Origin: Caryophanales bacterium
Lineage (GTDB): Bacteria; Bacillota; Bacilli; Exiguobacteriales; Exiguobacteriaceae
NCBI GenBank assembly: GCA_902363455.1
Contig: CABJAC010000002.1
Span: forward strand, 238,502-302,501
Reading direction: 5' to 3'
DNA: 64,000 nt
Below the pieces are notes generated by a model. The model did no database searches. It worked only from the letters and a program-made list of their open reading frames with translations, and had not been told where the DNA came from. The translations under genes and the position numbers were made by a program. This document shows positions 51,769 through 60,687 of this stretch, piece after piece; the stretch's first letter is position 1, and each line of letters opens with the position of its first letter.

Positions 51769-52506
51769 TTACCTTTCTGCGCCACCGCCGCCGGAACTTC
51801 CGCCACCACCACGACTGCCACCGCCACCACCACCGCCTCGCATGATGGCAGAGAACAGGTTGATGATTGCAAAGAAGAACATGCCGCCGGTGAACTTCAT
51901 GTCGAGGAGTAATAAGAGAACGAGACCGGCACCGATCAAGACTTTTACCCACGTGCTCAACCCGCTGTCGTTAGTTTGTTTAACCGGATCTTGTGATTCA
52001 AGCGACTGTTCTTTTGAGATGACGCTGACGACGGCTTTGTATGTTTCGGAAGCCGCCTTGCCATACTCGCCTTGATCGCGGTAGGGAACCGCGTACTTGT
52101 CGAGAATCCGTCCGGCTGTAATATCCGTCAAGATGCCTTCCAACTTATAACCGACTTCGATTCGAAAATTTCGGTCTTGTTCGTTTGGAGCCACGACGAC
52201 GAGCACTCCGTTATCTTTTCCGGCTTGACCGATGCCCTGTGCCCGGAATGTCTCATTGGCATACGTGCTTAAATCCTGTCCTTTTAAATCAGGGACGGTC
52301 TTCAGGACGACTTGTGCCGTCGTATACTGTTCGAGTTCTTGACCGAGACGAGCGAGTTCCGCTTCTTCCGACGCAGACAGCAGCTGGGCATCATCTTGGA
52401 TGAAGAATGCTGCGCCCGTGCGTTCTGACACGGCTTCGGCAGTCGGAGTCAGAAGGAAGAAGACGAGGAACGCGGTGAAAAGCAGTCGCGTTCTTCGCCA
52501 AATCAT
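51769..52506 (-). CDS. TPM-domain membrane protein (YgcG-like)
   Basis: A 245-residue protein with a signal peptide (LLFTAFLVFFLLTPTAEA), an extracytoplasmic TPM domain (about 30-160; QDDAQLLSASEEAELARLG and DNGVLVVVAPNEQDRNFRIE), a hydrophobic stretch and a Gly/Arg/Ser-rich tail of low complexity. TPM proteins are often encoded with LemA, as here (four-base overlap). Their role in the envelope is poorly known. The tail is coded by clean GGC/GGT repeats and looks genuine. Confidence 0.88.
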   Translation of the reverse strand: MIWRRTRLLFTAFLVFFLLTPTAEAVSERTGAAFFIQDDAQLLSASEEAELARLGQELEQYTTAQVVLKTVPDLKGQDLSTYANETFRAQGIGQAGKDNGVLVVVAPNEQDRNFRIEVGYKLEGILTDITAGRILDKYAVPYRDQGEYGKAASETYKAVVSVISKEQSLESQDPVKQTNDSGLSTWVKVLIGAGLVLLLLLDMKFTGGMFFFAIINLFSAIMRGGGGGGGSRGGGGSSGGGGAER

Positions 52507-53096
52507 TTCGAATCACTATTGAAGTCAACCGTTGGATTTTCACGGTCACTTTCTGAGATTTCATAATATGGTTTTTTCTCAAAACCAAACGCCGAAGCAT
52601 AAAGCGAAGTTGGGAAACTGCGACGTTTTTTGTTGTAGACGGTCACGGCATCATTATAATCTTTTCGTGCGATACCAAGGCGGTTTTCTGTTCCTTCCAG
52701 TGTATCCATCAACGATTGGAACCGTTCGCTTGATTTGAGTTCCGGATACGTCGTTTGCAAGGCAATCAATCCGCGAAGGGATGACGTGACTTGCTGATCG
52801 GCTTCAATCCGTTGTTCTGTCGAAGCAGCACGCGCTAAACCTGCTTGTGCCTTGGCGATATCACCGTAGACTTTTTCTTCCTGACCGGCGACACCTTTAA
52901 CCGTCTCGACGAGATTCGGAATTAAATCCGCCCGGCGTTTAATCTGATTATCGACTTGTGACCATTTGTTTGAAACGTCTTCTTCGACGTTGACGAGACT
53001 GTTGTACTGTCCAATCGCCAAAAATGCGATGAGGACGACGACGGCAATCCCGATGATGAGAGGTAACTTGGATCCTCCACGATTTCTACGTGCCAT
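52503..53096 (-). CDS. lemA: LemA-family protein
   Basis: A 197-residue protein with one N-terminal membrane helix (about 12-30) and a LemA helical domain (NVEEDVSNKWSQVDNQ, RRADLIPNLVETVKG). Its function is unknown in detail; homologues sit with TPM-domain genes. ATG 53096 is preferred to GTG 53108 because the latter falls in the AAAGGAG sequence. It overlaps the TPM gene by four bases (ATGA). Confidence 0.92.
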   Translation of the reverse strand: MARRNRGGSKLPLIIGIAVVVLIAFLAIGQYNSLVNVEEDVSNKWSQVDNQIKRRADLIPNLVETVKGVAGQEEKVYGDIAKAQAGLARAASTEQRIEADQQVTSSLRGLIALQTTYPELKSSERFQSLMDTLEGTENRLGIARKDYNDAVTVYNKKRRSFPTSLYASAFGFEKKPYYEISESDRENPTVDFNSDSK

Positions 53097-53171
53097 AACT
53101 ACGTTCACTCCTTTTTCTGTATCTCAACTATATATACCCTAATCACTCTTAATTAGTTTCATGAAAATGAA

Positions 53172-53198
53172 AAACTACCAGCGGTTTGCTGGTAGTTT
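53172..53198. terminator. Terminator between uppP and lemA
   Basis: A perfect stem AAACTACCAGC / GCTGGTAGTTT with a five-base loop. It ends the uppP transcript on the minus strand. Confidence 0.8.
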
Positions 53199-53203
53199 GA
53201 AGA

Positions 53204-54040
53204 TTACAGATAGACGATGACCGCAAGAACTGCTGCCAAGACGAGACGATAGATCGCAAACGGAACAAGTTTGATTTTATTGATCAGTTTCAAGAAGAAA
53301 CGGATCGACAACAATGCAAAAGCGAATGAAGCGATGAAACCGACTGCATAAAATCCAAGGTCTGCTACTTTGATATACTCCCAGTTCTTGAAGAGTGACA
53401 AGGCACTCGCACCGAACATGATCGGAACAGCCATGATGAAGGTGAAGTCCGCTGCCGTCCGGTGATTCATCCCGAGGAAGACCCCTCCGGAAATCGTTGA
53501 GCCGGACCGAGAGAAACCGGGCCAGAGCGAGATACATTGGAACAGCCCGACGAGTGCTGCTTGTCGGTACGAAATTTGGTCAAGCGTTGTGGTTTTCGGT
53601 TCTTTTGGTCCGAATTTATCAGCTGCAATCATCAAGATGGCACCGGCGGCAAGACCGATGATAACCGTATCGATCGAGAAGAGATTCTCATCAATGAAGT
53701 CTTCAAACAACAGACCAAGAACGGCTGCCGGGAGTAAACCGATTAAGACGTGACGTAATTTCAATTTGTGTGTACCCGTTGCGTCATGTTCGCCTTCAAT
53801 TTTGTAAAGACCGATTAAGCTGAACAGTCGTTTCCAAAAGACGACGATGACGGCGAGGATTGATCCCAACTGGATGACAATCTTAAACGTGTTGGCTGAG
53901 TACTTCCCTAAAAATTCTGTCGTTTGGAGCCACATATCATCAACGATGATCATATGTCCGGTCGAGGAGACAGGAGCAAATTCCGTCATCCCTTCGACGA
54001 AACCGAGCAAAAGTGCTTTAAGTAATTCAATGATAGTCAT
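53204..54040 (-). CDS. uppP: Undecaprenyl-diphosphatase
   Basis: Recycles the undecaprenyl carrier for peptidoglycan synthesis by removing a phosphate; overproduction gives bacitracin tolerance. The 278-residue membrane protein has the two signatures E16-x3-E20-FAPVSSTGH and PGFSRSGST and about eight helices. It is transcribed alone. The start at 54040 has a weak AAGGAGAA upstream. Confidence 0.95.
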   Translation of the reverse strand: MTIIELLKALLLGFVEGMTEFAPVSSTGHMIIVDDMWLQTTEFLGKYSANTFKIVIQLGSILAVIVVFWKRLFSLIGLYKIEGEHDATGTHKLKLRHVLIGLLPAAVLGLLFEDFIDENLFSIDTVIIGLAAGAILMIAADKFGPKEPKTTTLDQISYRQAALVGLFQCISLWPGFSRSGSTISGGVFLGMNHRTAADFTFIMAVPIMFGASALSLFKNWEYIKVADLGFYAVGFIASFAFALLSIRFFLKLINKIKLVPFAIYRLVLAAVLAVIVYL

Positions 54041-54176
54041 GTTATTCTCCTTCTATATTTTTCTATATAAAAACATATCATGTTTTATTCTTCTGAGATA
54101 GAACGAATCAAAATATCGGGCGCAGGTCTGAGGTAAATATGACTTGTCGCAGACGGAAAAAGGGAGTACACTGATT

Positions 54177-54197
54177 TTATAATCAAACAATCGTTTG
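54177..54197 (+). promoter_or_regulatory. -10 element and CadC/ArsR-like operator
   Basis: TATAAT at 54177-54182 overlaps a perfect inverted repeat TCAAAC-AATC-GTTTGA at 54182-54197, followed by ATG. The known CadC operator of plasmid pI258 has a TCAAATAAATATTTGAATG core, which matches in arms and orientation. The -35 is not convincing. It suggests repression by an ArsR/SmtB regulator not encoded nearby. Confidence 0.6.
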
Positions 54198-54211
54198 AAT
54201 GAGGTGAGAAG

Positions 54212-56314
54212 ATGGAAACCAAAACAGAACGACTTCACGTGACCGGAATTGATTGTGCCAACTGTGCAGCCAAAGTTGAACGCGGTGTTTCAAACGTTAA
54301 CGGCATCGAGCAAGCCAATTTGGATTTTGCCGGGCAAAAACTGTATCTGACGTACGAAAAAGAAGCAATACTCGACGATACCTATCGTGCGGTTGTCAAT
54401 CGAGTCCAGGAACTGGAACCAAATGTTGTGCTCACGCGACCGGATGCACCAGACAGCGAGGACGATCACGGTCATCACCATGATCATGGACCGTTTTTGA
54501 ATCGGACGAAAAAAATTCAATACGGTGTGGGTCTGCTGTCCTTCGCCGGGGCTTATCTCGTCCCGGGATCAATTGACCTTCTATTTTTTGCAATCGCGTA
54601 CTTGTTGATCGGATGGGATGTCTTACGAACGGCCGTCCGGAACATACGACACGGACAGGTGTTTGATGAGAACTTCCTGATGTTCATTGCGACGATTGGT
54701 GCATTTTTGATTGGCGAATATCCGGAAGCCGTCGCCGTGATGCTGTTTTATCAAATCGGTGAGTTTTTCCAACATCGTGCGGTGGATCAATCCCGGAAAT
54801 CGATTGCTGAACTGATGGACATTCGCCCGGATGTCGCGACGCTTGCAGACGGACGACAGGTCCGGCCGGATCAGGTGACGATTGGTCAGCGGATTCTGGT
54901 CCGGGCAGGCGAAAAAATCCCTTTGGACGGAACCGTACTTGAAGGGGAAGCCTTCATCGACACAACCGCTCTGACTGGCGAGTCGGTACCGCGGCGGGTC
55001 CGACCGTCTGATTCGATTTTAGCCGGGACGATCAATACGGATGGACATCTGTTGATTCAAGTCGACCGCCGCTATGGCGAGTCAACGGTTGCTAAAATTC
55101 TTGATTTAGTGGAAAACGCGTCGCGTCATAAAGCACCAACAGAAAAATTCATCACTCGCTTCGCGCGTGTCTACACACCTGTCGTCGTTGTGATTGCAAC
55201 ATTGCTCGCGGTCGTGCCACCACTCCTGATCAGCGGGGCGACATGGGGAGACTGGATTTATCGGGCACTTGTCTTCCTGGTCATCAGCTGTCCGTGTGCG
55301 CTTGTCATTTCGATTCCGTTAGGATTCTTCAGCGGGATTGGTGCTGCTTCAAAACGGGGGATTCTCGTTAAAGGAGGGAACCACCTTGAAGCGTTGCAAC
55401 AGTTGGATACGGTCGTGTTCGATAAAACCGGGACTTTGACAGAAGGGGTGTTTGAAGTCGTCGAACTGCGTCCGGCAAGTGGATCGGACGAAGAACTGTT
55501 GCAGGCGGCTGCGACGGTCGAACAACACTCGAATCATCCGATTGCGAAATCGATCCAACGCCTGTACGCGACGCGTGGTGTCGTCACGGTGACGGGACAA
55601 GACTACCGGGAAGTAGCCGGTTCCGGTGTCACCGGACGGTTTGGAACGGATCAGCTGGAGGCGGGGAACGCCCGTTGGTTCAAGGAACTGGGCTTTACGC
55701 CGCTTGATCAGACGGAAGACGGGACGTATGTCCATGTTGCCAAAAATGGAACGTACCTCGGGTTTATCCGGATCGCGGACCGGATTAAATCCAGCACGGT
55801 CGACGCCTTACAGGATCTAAAAAAACTGGGTGTCCGTCGAACGGTCATGTTGACCGGCGACCGGCAGGAGACGGCACAACGAATCGGTCGACAGGTTGGC
55901 ATCGATCAGATCGAAGCGGAACTGTTGCCGGATCAAAAAGTCGACCAGTTGGAAGCAATTTTGCGACAAGCAAAAGGGAAAGTTGCGTTCGTCGGAGACG
56001 GCATCAACGACGCACCGGTTCTGACACGGGCCGATGTCGGCATCGCGATGGGCGGACTTGGCAGTGACGTCGCGATTGAAGCGGCAGACGTCGTCTTAAT
56101 GACGGATGAACCGAAGCAACTGGTGGAGGCAATCCACGTCGCGCGTGCCACCCGGAAAATCGTCTATCAGAACATCATCTTTGCGCTCGGTGTCAAAGGA
56201 GTTTTCTTACTCCTCGGTGCCTTCGGGATTGCGACGATGTGGGAAGCAGTATTTGCAGACGTCGGTGTGACCGTTCTTGCGGTCTTGAATGCCATGCGGA
56301 TTTTACGGAAGTGA
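54212..56314 (+). CDS. cadA: Cd/Zn-exporting P1B-type ATPase (CadA/ZntA-like)
   Basis: A 700-residue heavy-metal ATPase. One N-terminal metal-binding domain has C15-x2-C18 (GIDCANC). A His/Asp-rich stretch (about 88-96, DDHGHHHDHG) follows, typical of Zn/Cd pumps. The transmembrane metal site is C360-P-C362 and the phosphorylated Asp is D404 (DKTGTLTEG); GDGINDAPVL is present. A copper-type pump normally has CPC as well, but the His-rich loop and the single HMA favour Cd/Zn/Pb. RBS GAGGTGAGAAG. It faces a ZIP transporter gene. Confidence 0.92.
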   Translation: METKTERLHVTGIDCANCAAKVERGVSNVNGIEQANLDFAGQKLYLTYEKEAILDDTYRAVVNRVQELEPNVVLTRPDAPDSEDDHGHHHDHGPFLNRTKKIQYGVGLLSFAGAYLVPGSIDLLFFAIAYLLIGWDVLRTAVRNIRHGQVFDENFLMFIATIGAFLIGEYPEAVAVMLFYQIGEFFQHRAVDQSRKSIAELMDIRPDVATLADGRQVRPDQVTIGQRILVRAGEKIPLDGTVLEGEAFIDTTALTGESVPRRVRPSDSILAGTINTDGHLLIQVDRRYGESTVAKILDLVENASRHKAPTEKFITRFARVYTPVVVVIATLLAVVPPLLISGATWGDWIYRALVFLVISCPCALVISIPLGFFSGIGAASKRGILVKGGNHLEALQQLDTVVFDKTGTLTEGVFEVVELRPASGSDEELLQAAATVEQHSNHPIAKSIQRLYATRGVVTVTGQDYREVAGSGVTGRFGTDQLEAGNARWFKELGFTPLDQTEDGTYVHVAKNGTYLGFIRIADRIKSSTVDALQDLKKLGVRRTVMLTGDRQETAQRIGRQVGIDQIEAELLPDQKVDQLEAILRQAKGKVAFVGDGINDAPVLTRADVGIAMGGLGSDVAIEAADVVLMTDEPKQLVEAIHVARATRKIVYQNIIFALGVKGVFLLLGAFGIATMWEAVFADVGVTVLAVLNAMRILRK

Positions 56315-56331
56315 TGTTTTTTAAATAAGAT

Positions 56332-56396
56332 AAGGGTGGCAGAATTGTAATCTGCCACCCTTGTCTTTGTAGACGCTGACTTTTGAGTCAGCGTCT
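56332..56396 (+). terminator. Two-hairpin terminator repeat, copy B
   Basis: First stem AAGGGTGGCAGA / TCTGCCACCCTT (56332-56343, 56351-56362). After TGTCTTTGT comes a second perfect 11-base-pair stem AGACGCTGACT / AGTCAGCGTCT (56371-56381, 56386-56396) and a T-rich tail. Between the right arm of stem one and the end of stem two it matches copy A at 22988-23028 with only two differences in 41 bases. Confidence 0.85.
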
Positions 56397-56431
56397 TATT
56401 TTAATGCGTAGAAAACAATCAGCAAAAGAGA

Positions 56432-57244
56432 TCAGCCTAATGCGACGTCAAGAATCATCATCACGGTGAATCCGACCATTAACCCGAGTGTGGCCAAGTC
56501 TGAGCCGTTTTCCGCCTGTGATTCAGGAATCAATTCTTCGACAACGACAAAGATCATCGCACCGGCAGCGAAAGCCAACGCATACGGTAACAGCGGTTGA
56601 ATGAAGAAGACGGCAGCTGCACCGATCATGGCGGCAATCGGTTCGACGATTGCGGACAACTGTCCATAATTGAAGGCACGCCGGCGTGACATGCCTTCAC
56701 CACGAAGCGGAATCGACAAGGCCGCCCCTTCCGGCATGTTTTGAATCCCGATTCCAAGCGCGAGTGTCAATGCGCCGGCGACTGTCGCCCCGTCCATGTT
56801 AAGCGCGGCTGCACCAAAGGCAACACCAATCGCTAAACCTTCCGGGATGTTGTGTAAAGTAATCGCGAGAAACAATAAGGTCGTCTTTTTTAAACCGGTC
56901 GACGGACCTTCGGCTGTTTCAAGCGGAGCAGACAGATGAAGATGGGGGGTGACGAAGTCAAGCAGCCGGACGAAGAAGCCACCCGCCAGAAAGCCGAGCG
57001 CCGCCGGTAACCAGGCAATCCCGCCATCTTTTTCCGTAAACTCAATCGCCGGGGCGAGCAGGGACCAAAAGGAAGCGGCAATCATGACGCCGGCGGCAAA
57101 ACCAAGCATCATGTTCATGACGCGTTTTTCAATGGTCGTAAAAACAAATACAAGTGCTGCACCAAGTGCAGTCAGTCCCCAAGTCATCATACCGGCAAGT
57201 AACGCCTGCAGGACGACGGGGAGTCCGATGAACCAATCCATCAT
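56432..57244 (-). CDS. ZIP-family metal transporter
   Basis: A 270-residue metal importer of the ZIP/GufA-type group with eight helices. The intramembrane metal motifs are HNIPEG and QNMPEG, the second with Gln in place of the usual His. A short His segment (TPHLHLS) lies in the loop. It probably imports Zn or a related divalent cation. Its convergent neighbour is a metal-exporting ATPase, but no shared regulator is visible. Starts at 57244 or 57241. Confidence 0.88.
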   Translation of the reverse strand: MMDWFIGLPVVLQALLAGMMTWGLTALGAALVFVFTTIEKRVMNMMLGFAAGVMIAASFWSLLAPAIEFTEKDGGIAWLPAALGFLAGGFFVRLLDFVTPHLHLSAPLETAEGPSTGLKKTTLLFLAITLHNIPEGLAIGVAFGAAALNMDGATVAGALTLALGIGIQNMPEGAALSIPLRGEGMSRRRAFNYGQLSAIVEPIAAMIGAAAVFFIQPLLPYALAFAAGAMIFVVVEELIPESQAENGSDLATLGLMVGFTVMMILDVALG

Positions 57245-57313
57245 CTACATCATTCCTTCTTTCAATCACGATTCGTAAAATAAGTGCGCGAGGTACGATG
57301 CCTCCTGTCTCTT

Positions 57314-57643
57314 CTACCCGTTTTCAATCCGAACAATTCCCGCAAACGGAATTTGAATCCGTGAAGCCCCACGCAGAACGACATACGCGTGTTCACGATG
57401 AATGTGTTCGATGAAACCGGATGTCGTGACGTAACCTCTTTCACTATAATACGTGATTTCCAACTCGTTTCCTTCTATTAACGCTTCTTCAAGCAGGAAC
57501 TGCCATGGATACTGCAATTGTTCATCGATGAACGGAAAATCAATCCGATGTTTTTCGAGATAATACGCTTTGAGCAGTTGAACGTGTTCCGGCATCAGAA
57601 ACGGAATCCATTTGAGATTTCCGCGGTCACGGTAACGTGTCAT
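57314..57643 (-). CDS. YolD-like protein
   Basis: A 109-residue protein matching YolD-like family features: MTRYRDRGNLKWIPFLMPEH at the start, a central helical region and the ILE-type strand YYSERGYVTTSGFIEHI near the end. YolD genes usually follow Y-family polymerase genes and are thought to belong to the SOS response. ATG 57643 has GGGAGGTGACC upstream, and the gene overlaps the UvrX-like gene by 17 bases. Confidence 0.85.
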   Translation of the reverse strand: MTRYRDRGNLKWIPFLMPEHVQLLKAYYLEKHRIDFPFIDEQLQYPWQFLLEEALIEGNELEITYYSERGYVTTSGFIEHIHREHAYVVLRGASRIQIPFAGIVRIENG

Positions 57644-58952
57644 GCAGGTCACCTCCCGGGTGACCGCCGACGAACCGGAGCCGGCGTTTGGCGACACTCG
57701 TATCAAGGAAGGACACGGCGAGACGGATCGTTCCTTTGCCATACCGCAGATTGACACGATCCATCGCTTTTAACAACCGTTTTCTGCGCCAGACTTTTCG
57801 GTTGTCTTCAAACAGCGACAGTTGCAGTGTCCCCTGATCGGCTGTGAGCTGACCAAGTGCAACCGACAAAAAACGAATCGGCTCGCCTTCCATCCAGTTC
57901 GGTTCGAACAGTTGGAGCAGATGACGCAACAGAAGCCGTTCATCAGCGGTCGGATAGGGGAGACGGAGTTGTTTGGAAAAACCGGATCGCAAGACATGCC
58001 GGGAATAGCGGACACCCAGGTGAACCGTCCAACCGACTTGATTGGAGAAGCGGACCCGGGCCGCGACGTCACCCGCCAGTTCAGCCAGAACCAAACGGAT
58101 CTGTTCATACTGGTAGTAGTCACGCATCAATGTCACACCATGTCCGATTGTTCGCTGCACAGCAGGTTCGGTCTGAAACAATGCCGTCGGATCGATCGTC
58201 GTCGGTGAACTGTCAATGCCCCATGCGTGATGCCACAGTTCGGCTCCGAGCACACCAAACCGTTCATGAAGGTCTTCGACGCGGGAGGCCGCCAAATCGC
58301 CGATCGTTTCGATGCCGAGTGCCAACAAGTGCTGTTCCATCTTTTGACCGACGCCCCACATCTTTCGAATCGGAAAGTCGTGTAGCAACCTCGAGACATC
58401 TGCATAGCCGCACCGTGCTATGCCTTCGCGTTTTCCGAGTAAATCGAGGACCAGTTTCGCGACGACATTGTTTGGACCGATGCCGATGCGGACCGGAATG
58501 CCGGTTTGCTCCCAAATGGCGCTTTGAATGGCCTTGGCGGCTTCATCGTCTGTCCCGAAAAGACGTTCCGTTCCGGTCATGTCGATAAAGTTCTCGTCGA
58601 TGGAATAGATGCGGATGGCATCGGGCGGAGCGAATTGATGCAACACATCAAGCACTTCGATTGATGTTTTCATATAGGCCAGCATTTGCGGCTCGACGAG
58701 CAGGATCTGCTTCCGCTCCCGGACCGGCAATTGTTCGATCTGATAAAGGCGGCTGGCGGTCTTGATTCCAAGTTTTTTTAAAGCCGGACTGGCTGCTAAG
58801 ACGACGGATCCGGAACGTTTTAAGTCAGAGACGACAGCCAGTTTCGTTGTAAGTGGAGGTAAGTTCCGATACCGGCATTCACAACTGGCGTAAAATGAGA
58901 CACTGTCGATGCAGAAAATGCGTCGATCCGGAAAGGGGCTTTCAGGATACAC
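57627..58952 (-). CDS. Y-family DNA polymerase, UvrX/YqjW-like
   Basis: A 441-residue translesion polymerase. Catalytic motifs are FCIDSVSFYASCE at the start and IYSIDENFIDM (about 112-122), with the helix-hairpin-helix segment KMWGVGQKMEQHLLALGI and the little-finger domain after residue 240. The start is GTG 58952 because AAGAGGAG lies eight bases upstream; earlier frame starts run through the LexA region. It is coupled with the YolD-like gene behind it, as UvrX (YqjW) and YolD (YqjX) are in Bacillus. SOS control is supported by a LexA box. Confidence 0.92.
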   Translation of the reverse strand: MYPESPFPDRRIFCIDSVSFYASCECRYRNLPPLTTKLAVVSDLKRSGSVVLAASPALKKLGIKTASRLYQIEQLPVRERKQILLVEPQMLAYMKTSIEVLDVLHQFAPPDAIRIYSIDENFIDMTGTERLFGTDDEAAKAIQSAIWEQTGIPVRIGIGPNNVVAKLVLDLLGKREGIARCGYADVSRLLHDFPIRKMWGVGQKMEQHLLALGIETIGDLAASRVEDLHERFGVLGAELWHHAWGIDSSPTTIDPTALFQTEPAVQRTIGHGVTLMRDYYQYEQIRLVLAELAGDVAARVRFSNQVGWTVHLGVRYSRHVLRSGFSKQLRLPYPTADERLLLRHLLQLFEPNWMEGEPIRFLSVALGQLTADQGTLQLSLFEDNRKVWRRKRLLKAMDRVNLRYGKGTIRLAVSFLDTSVAKRRLRFVGGHPGGDLHDTLP

Positions 58953-58977
58953 AGCAAACACTCCTCTTTGATTAAAA

Positions 58978-59031
58978 GAACGTTTGTTCTTATTTTTGAT
59001 TTGACTATACCATGGTCTCACTGGGTCTCAA
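58978..59031 (-). promoter_or_regulatory. LexA box and promoter of the UvrX operon
   Basis: GAAC-GTTT-GTTC at 58978-58989 fits the Gram-positive LexA half-site pattern GAAC-N4-GTTC. On the minus strand the promoter is TTGAGA (59031-59026), 16 bases, TATAGT (59009-59004). LexA would sit between the -10 and the start codon. Confidence 0.8.
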
Positions 59032-59157
59032 ATCAAAAATCCAAAAAAGAGTCAATGTGGCAGAGAAGAAAACAGAGCAAATAGACGACCGCTTGTTCGC
59101 CAATCTTTGATACACTGGTAAAGGCAGAACTAGTGTAAAAGGAAGAAGGGGACATGA

Positions 59158-59808
59158 ATGAAAAAGCAACAGCTGATTCAGTTACCGGAGTTACCGAGTC
59201 GTTTGACGCCGGAAAGATTCGTGGACGTCGAAATCGATGACCCGTACCTGTACCAAACGATTTATGAAAAAGAGACGTTGCCGATCGAGTTGACGGACCG
59301 GTTGGATGTCAACCAAGTCTGCTTTCGGAATGTTTCGTTCGCGGGTCTCGTCTTTGAACGGGCGACGTTTGAAAACGTTCGGTTTGAACAGTGTGATTTG
59401 ACGGGGTGTCAATTTCAGGACAGCCGTTTCCATCGTGTCGTCTTTGAGGATTGTCGTTTGACCGGCATCCAATTTGAAACGAACACGATTGACCATGTGA
59501 CAATCAAAGGATGTCAGGCGAATTATGCGCAAATCATCCGCACGGCATTACGTCATGTCTTGATTGAACAGACGGCGATGCGGGAGAGTCATTTTTTCGA
59601 GATGAAACCGATTGATTTACGGTTCGATGAGGTCGATTTGACGGAGAGTCAATGGGTGGAGACCGCGTTGCAGGGACTTGATCTGCGGCACGCCGATCTG
59701 TCCGGTCTGACAATCGACCCACGTTTCCTGCCGGGGGCGATCGTCACCGAAAGTCAGGCGATTACGTTCGCACGATTACTGGGACTCGTCATTCCAAGCC
59801 ACGACTAA
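59158..59808 (+). CDS. Pentapeptide repeat protein
   Basis: A 216-residue protein with repeated A/C-(D/N)-(L/F)-x-x units from about residue 50 to 190 (for example CDLTGCQFQDSRF and LDLRHADLSGLTI). These form a right-handed quadrilateral helix. The length is near that of Qnr-type topoisomerase protection proteins, but the ends and loops that define Qnr are not recognisable, so no drug-resistance role is claimed. RBS AAGAAGGGG. It is transcribed alone. Confidence 0.85.
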   Translation: MKKQQLIQLPELPSRLTPERFVDVEIDDPYLYQTIYEKETLPIELTDRLDVNQVCFRNVSFAGLVFERATFENVRFEQCDLTGCQFQDSRFHRVVFEDCRLTGIQFETNTIDHVTIKGCQANYAQIIRTALRHVLIEQTAMRESHFFEMKPIDLRFDEVDLTESQWVETALQGLDLRHADLSGLTIDPRFLPGAIVTESQAITFARLLGLVIPSHD

Positions 59809-59859
59809 AAAACGAAGTTCACTTTCCCGGATCAAACCGGAACGGTGGACTTCGTTTTT
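59808..59859. terminator. Bidirectional terminator
   Basis: The stem AAAAACGAAGTTCAC / GTGGACTTCGTTTTT (59808-59822, 59845-59859) with one G-T pair and an inner TTCCCGG / CCGGAA pairing. It serves two convergent genes. Confidence 0.9.
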
Positions 59860-59862
59860 ATT

Positions 59863-60618
59863 TTAGAAGGAAATCGTTTCGCCGTCATCCGGAATCAGGA
59901 AATGAGCGGACAGATGATGGGCAGCCAGGAAATCAGCAATCATGTCACGGCGCAACAGACAATGATTGACGGATTCGAGGTGGGAGACGATGATCGTCGA
60001 CTCAGCGGCGGCTTGATGAACGGCGAGTAAATCACGCTGGGACATCGTAATCGGTTCACCGGTCAGGAATTGAGCGGCACCGCTGTTGACGACGATGATG
60101 TCAGGCGCATACTGTTCGATGGCGGTTTCGACCTCATCACACCAAATCGTATCGCCGGTAATGTAGAGTGTCGGCTCGTCGGGGTGCGTCAAGACGATGC
60201 CGGAGACCGTTCCCATCCGTTGACCGATTTCACCGACCCCGTGTTGCCCTGATGTGTGAGAGACGCGGATGTCGCCAAGCGTCAATCCATTCTCAAACGA
60301 CGAGACGTTCGTGAATCCGGCTTCGCGGATCGTCGCTGCGTCGGCCTCGTTTTGGGCGTAAAGCGGAATCTGTTTTGGCAAAAGTTCCTTCGCCGCTTCA
60401 TCAAAGTGGTCGGCATGCAGATGCGTCACGAAAATCGCATCGGGATCAAGTAATGTTGAGACGTCGACCGGTAAGTCAACGAGCGGATTCGGGACGGCAT
60501 TTGGCGTTTGACCAAACGGCGGTAAGGTTCCTTTTTCGCCGAGAAACGGATCGATTAAAAATACTTGGTTGGCATAGGTGACGACGAGTGTGGCGTTACG
60601 GATTTGTTGAATGTCCAT
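59863..60618 (-). CDS. MBL-fold hydrolase, UlaG/UPF0173-like
   Basis: A 251-residue metallo-hydrolase with the zinc motif HLHADH (H66, H68, D70, H71), the second-site Asp in YITGDTIW and a His in HLESVNHC. The layout (short N-terminus DPFLGEKGTLP) is like the YtkL/UPF0173 group and the L-ascorbate-6-phosphate lactonase UlaG. Substrate unknown. Confidence 0.85.
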   Translation of the reverse strand: MDIQQIRNATLVVTYANQVFLIDPFLGEKGTLPPFGQTPNAVPNPLVDLPVDVSTLLDPDAIFVTHLHADHFDEAAKELLPKQIPLYAQNEADAATIREAGFTNVSSFENGLTLGDIRVSHTSGQHGVGEIGQRMGTVSGIVLTHPDEPTLYITGDTIWCDEVETAIEQYAPDIIVVNSGAAQFLTGEPITMSQRDLLAVHQAAAESTIIVSHLESVNHCLLRRDMIADFLAAHHLSAHFLIPDDGETISF

Positions 60619-60687
60619 GGGCAGTCTTCCTTTCCTGTCTGGGAATGCTTCACTGTTCGTTCATTTCCCATTCGGAAGCCGGACTAA

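Noticed and set aside
51769..51900. Glycine-rich tail of the TPM protein as a sequencing or frameshift artefact
   Set aside because: The frame is intact to the stop codon and Gly-rich tails are common in this family.
57857..58588. A 243-residue open frame on the plus strand
   Set aside because: It lies antisense to the UvrX-like polymerase gene, has no ribosome binding site and its protein has no family-like features; it is an artefact of codon bias in the real gene.
59158..59808. Pentapeptide repeat protein as a Qnr quinolone protection protein
   Set aside because: The length is close to Qnr, but the characteristic loops and N-terminal sequence are not recognisable, so this would be a guess.
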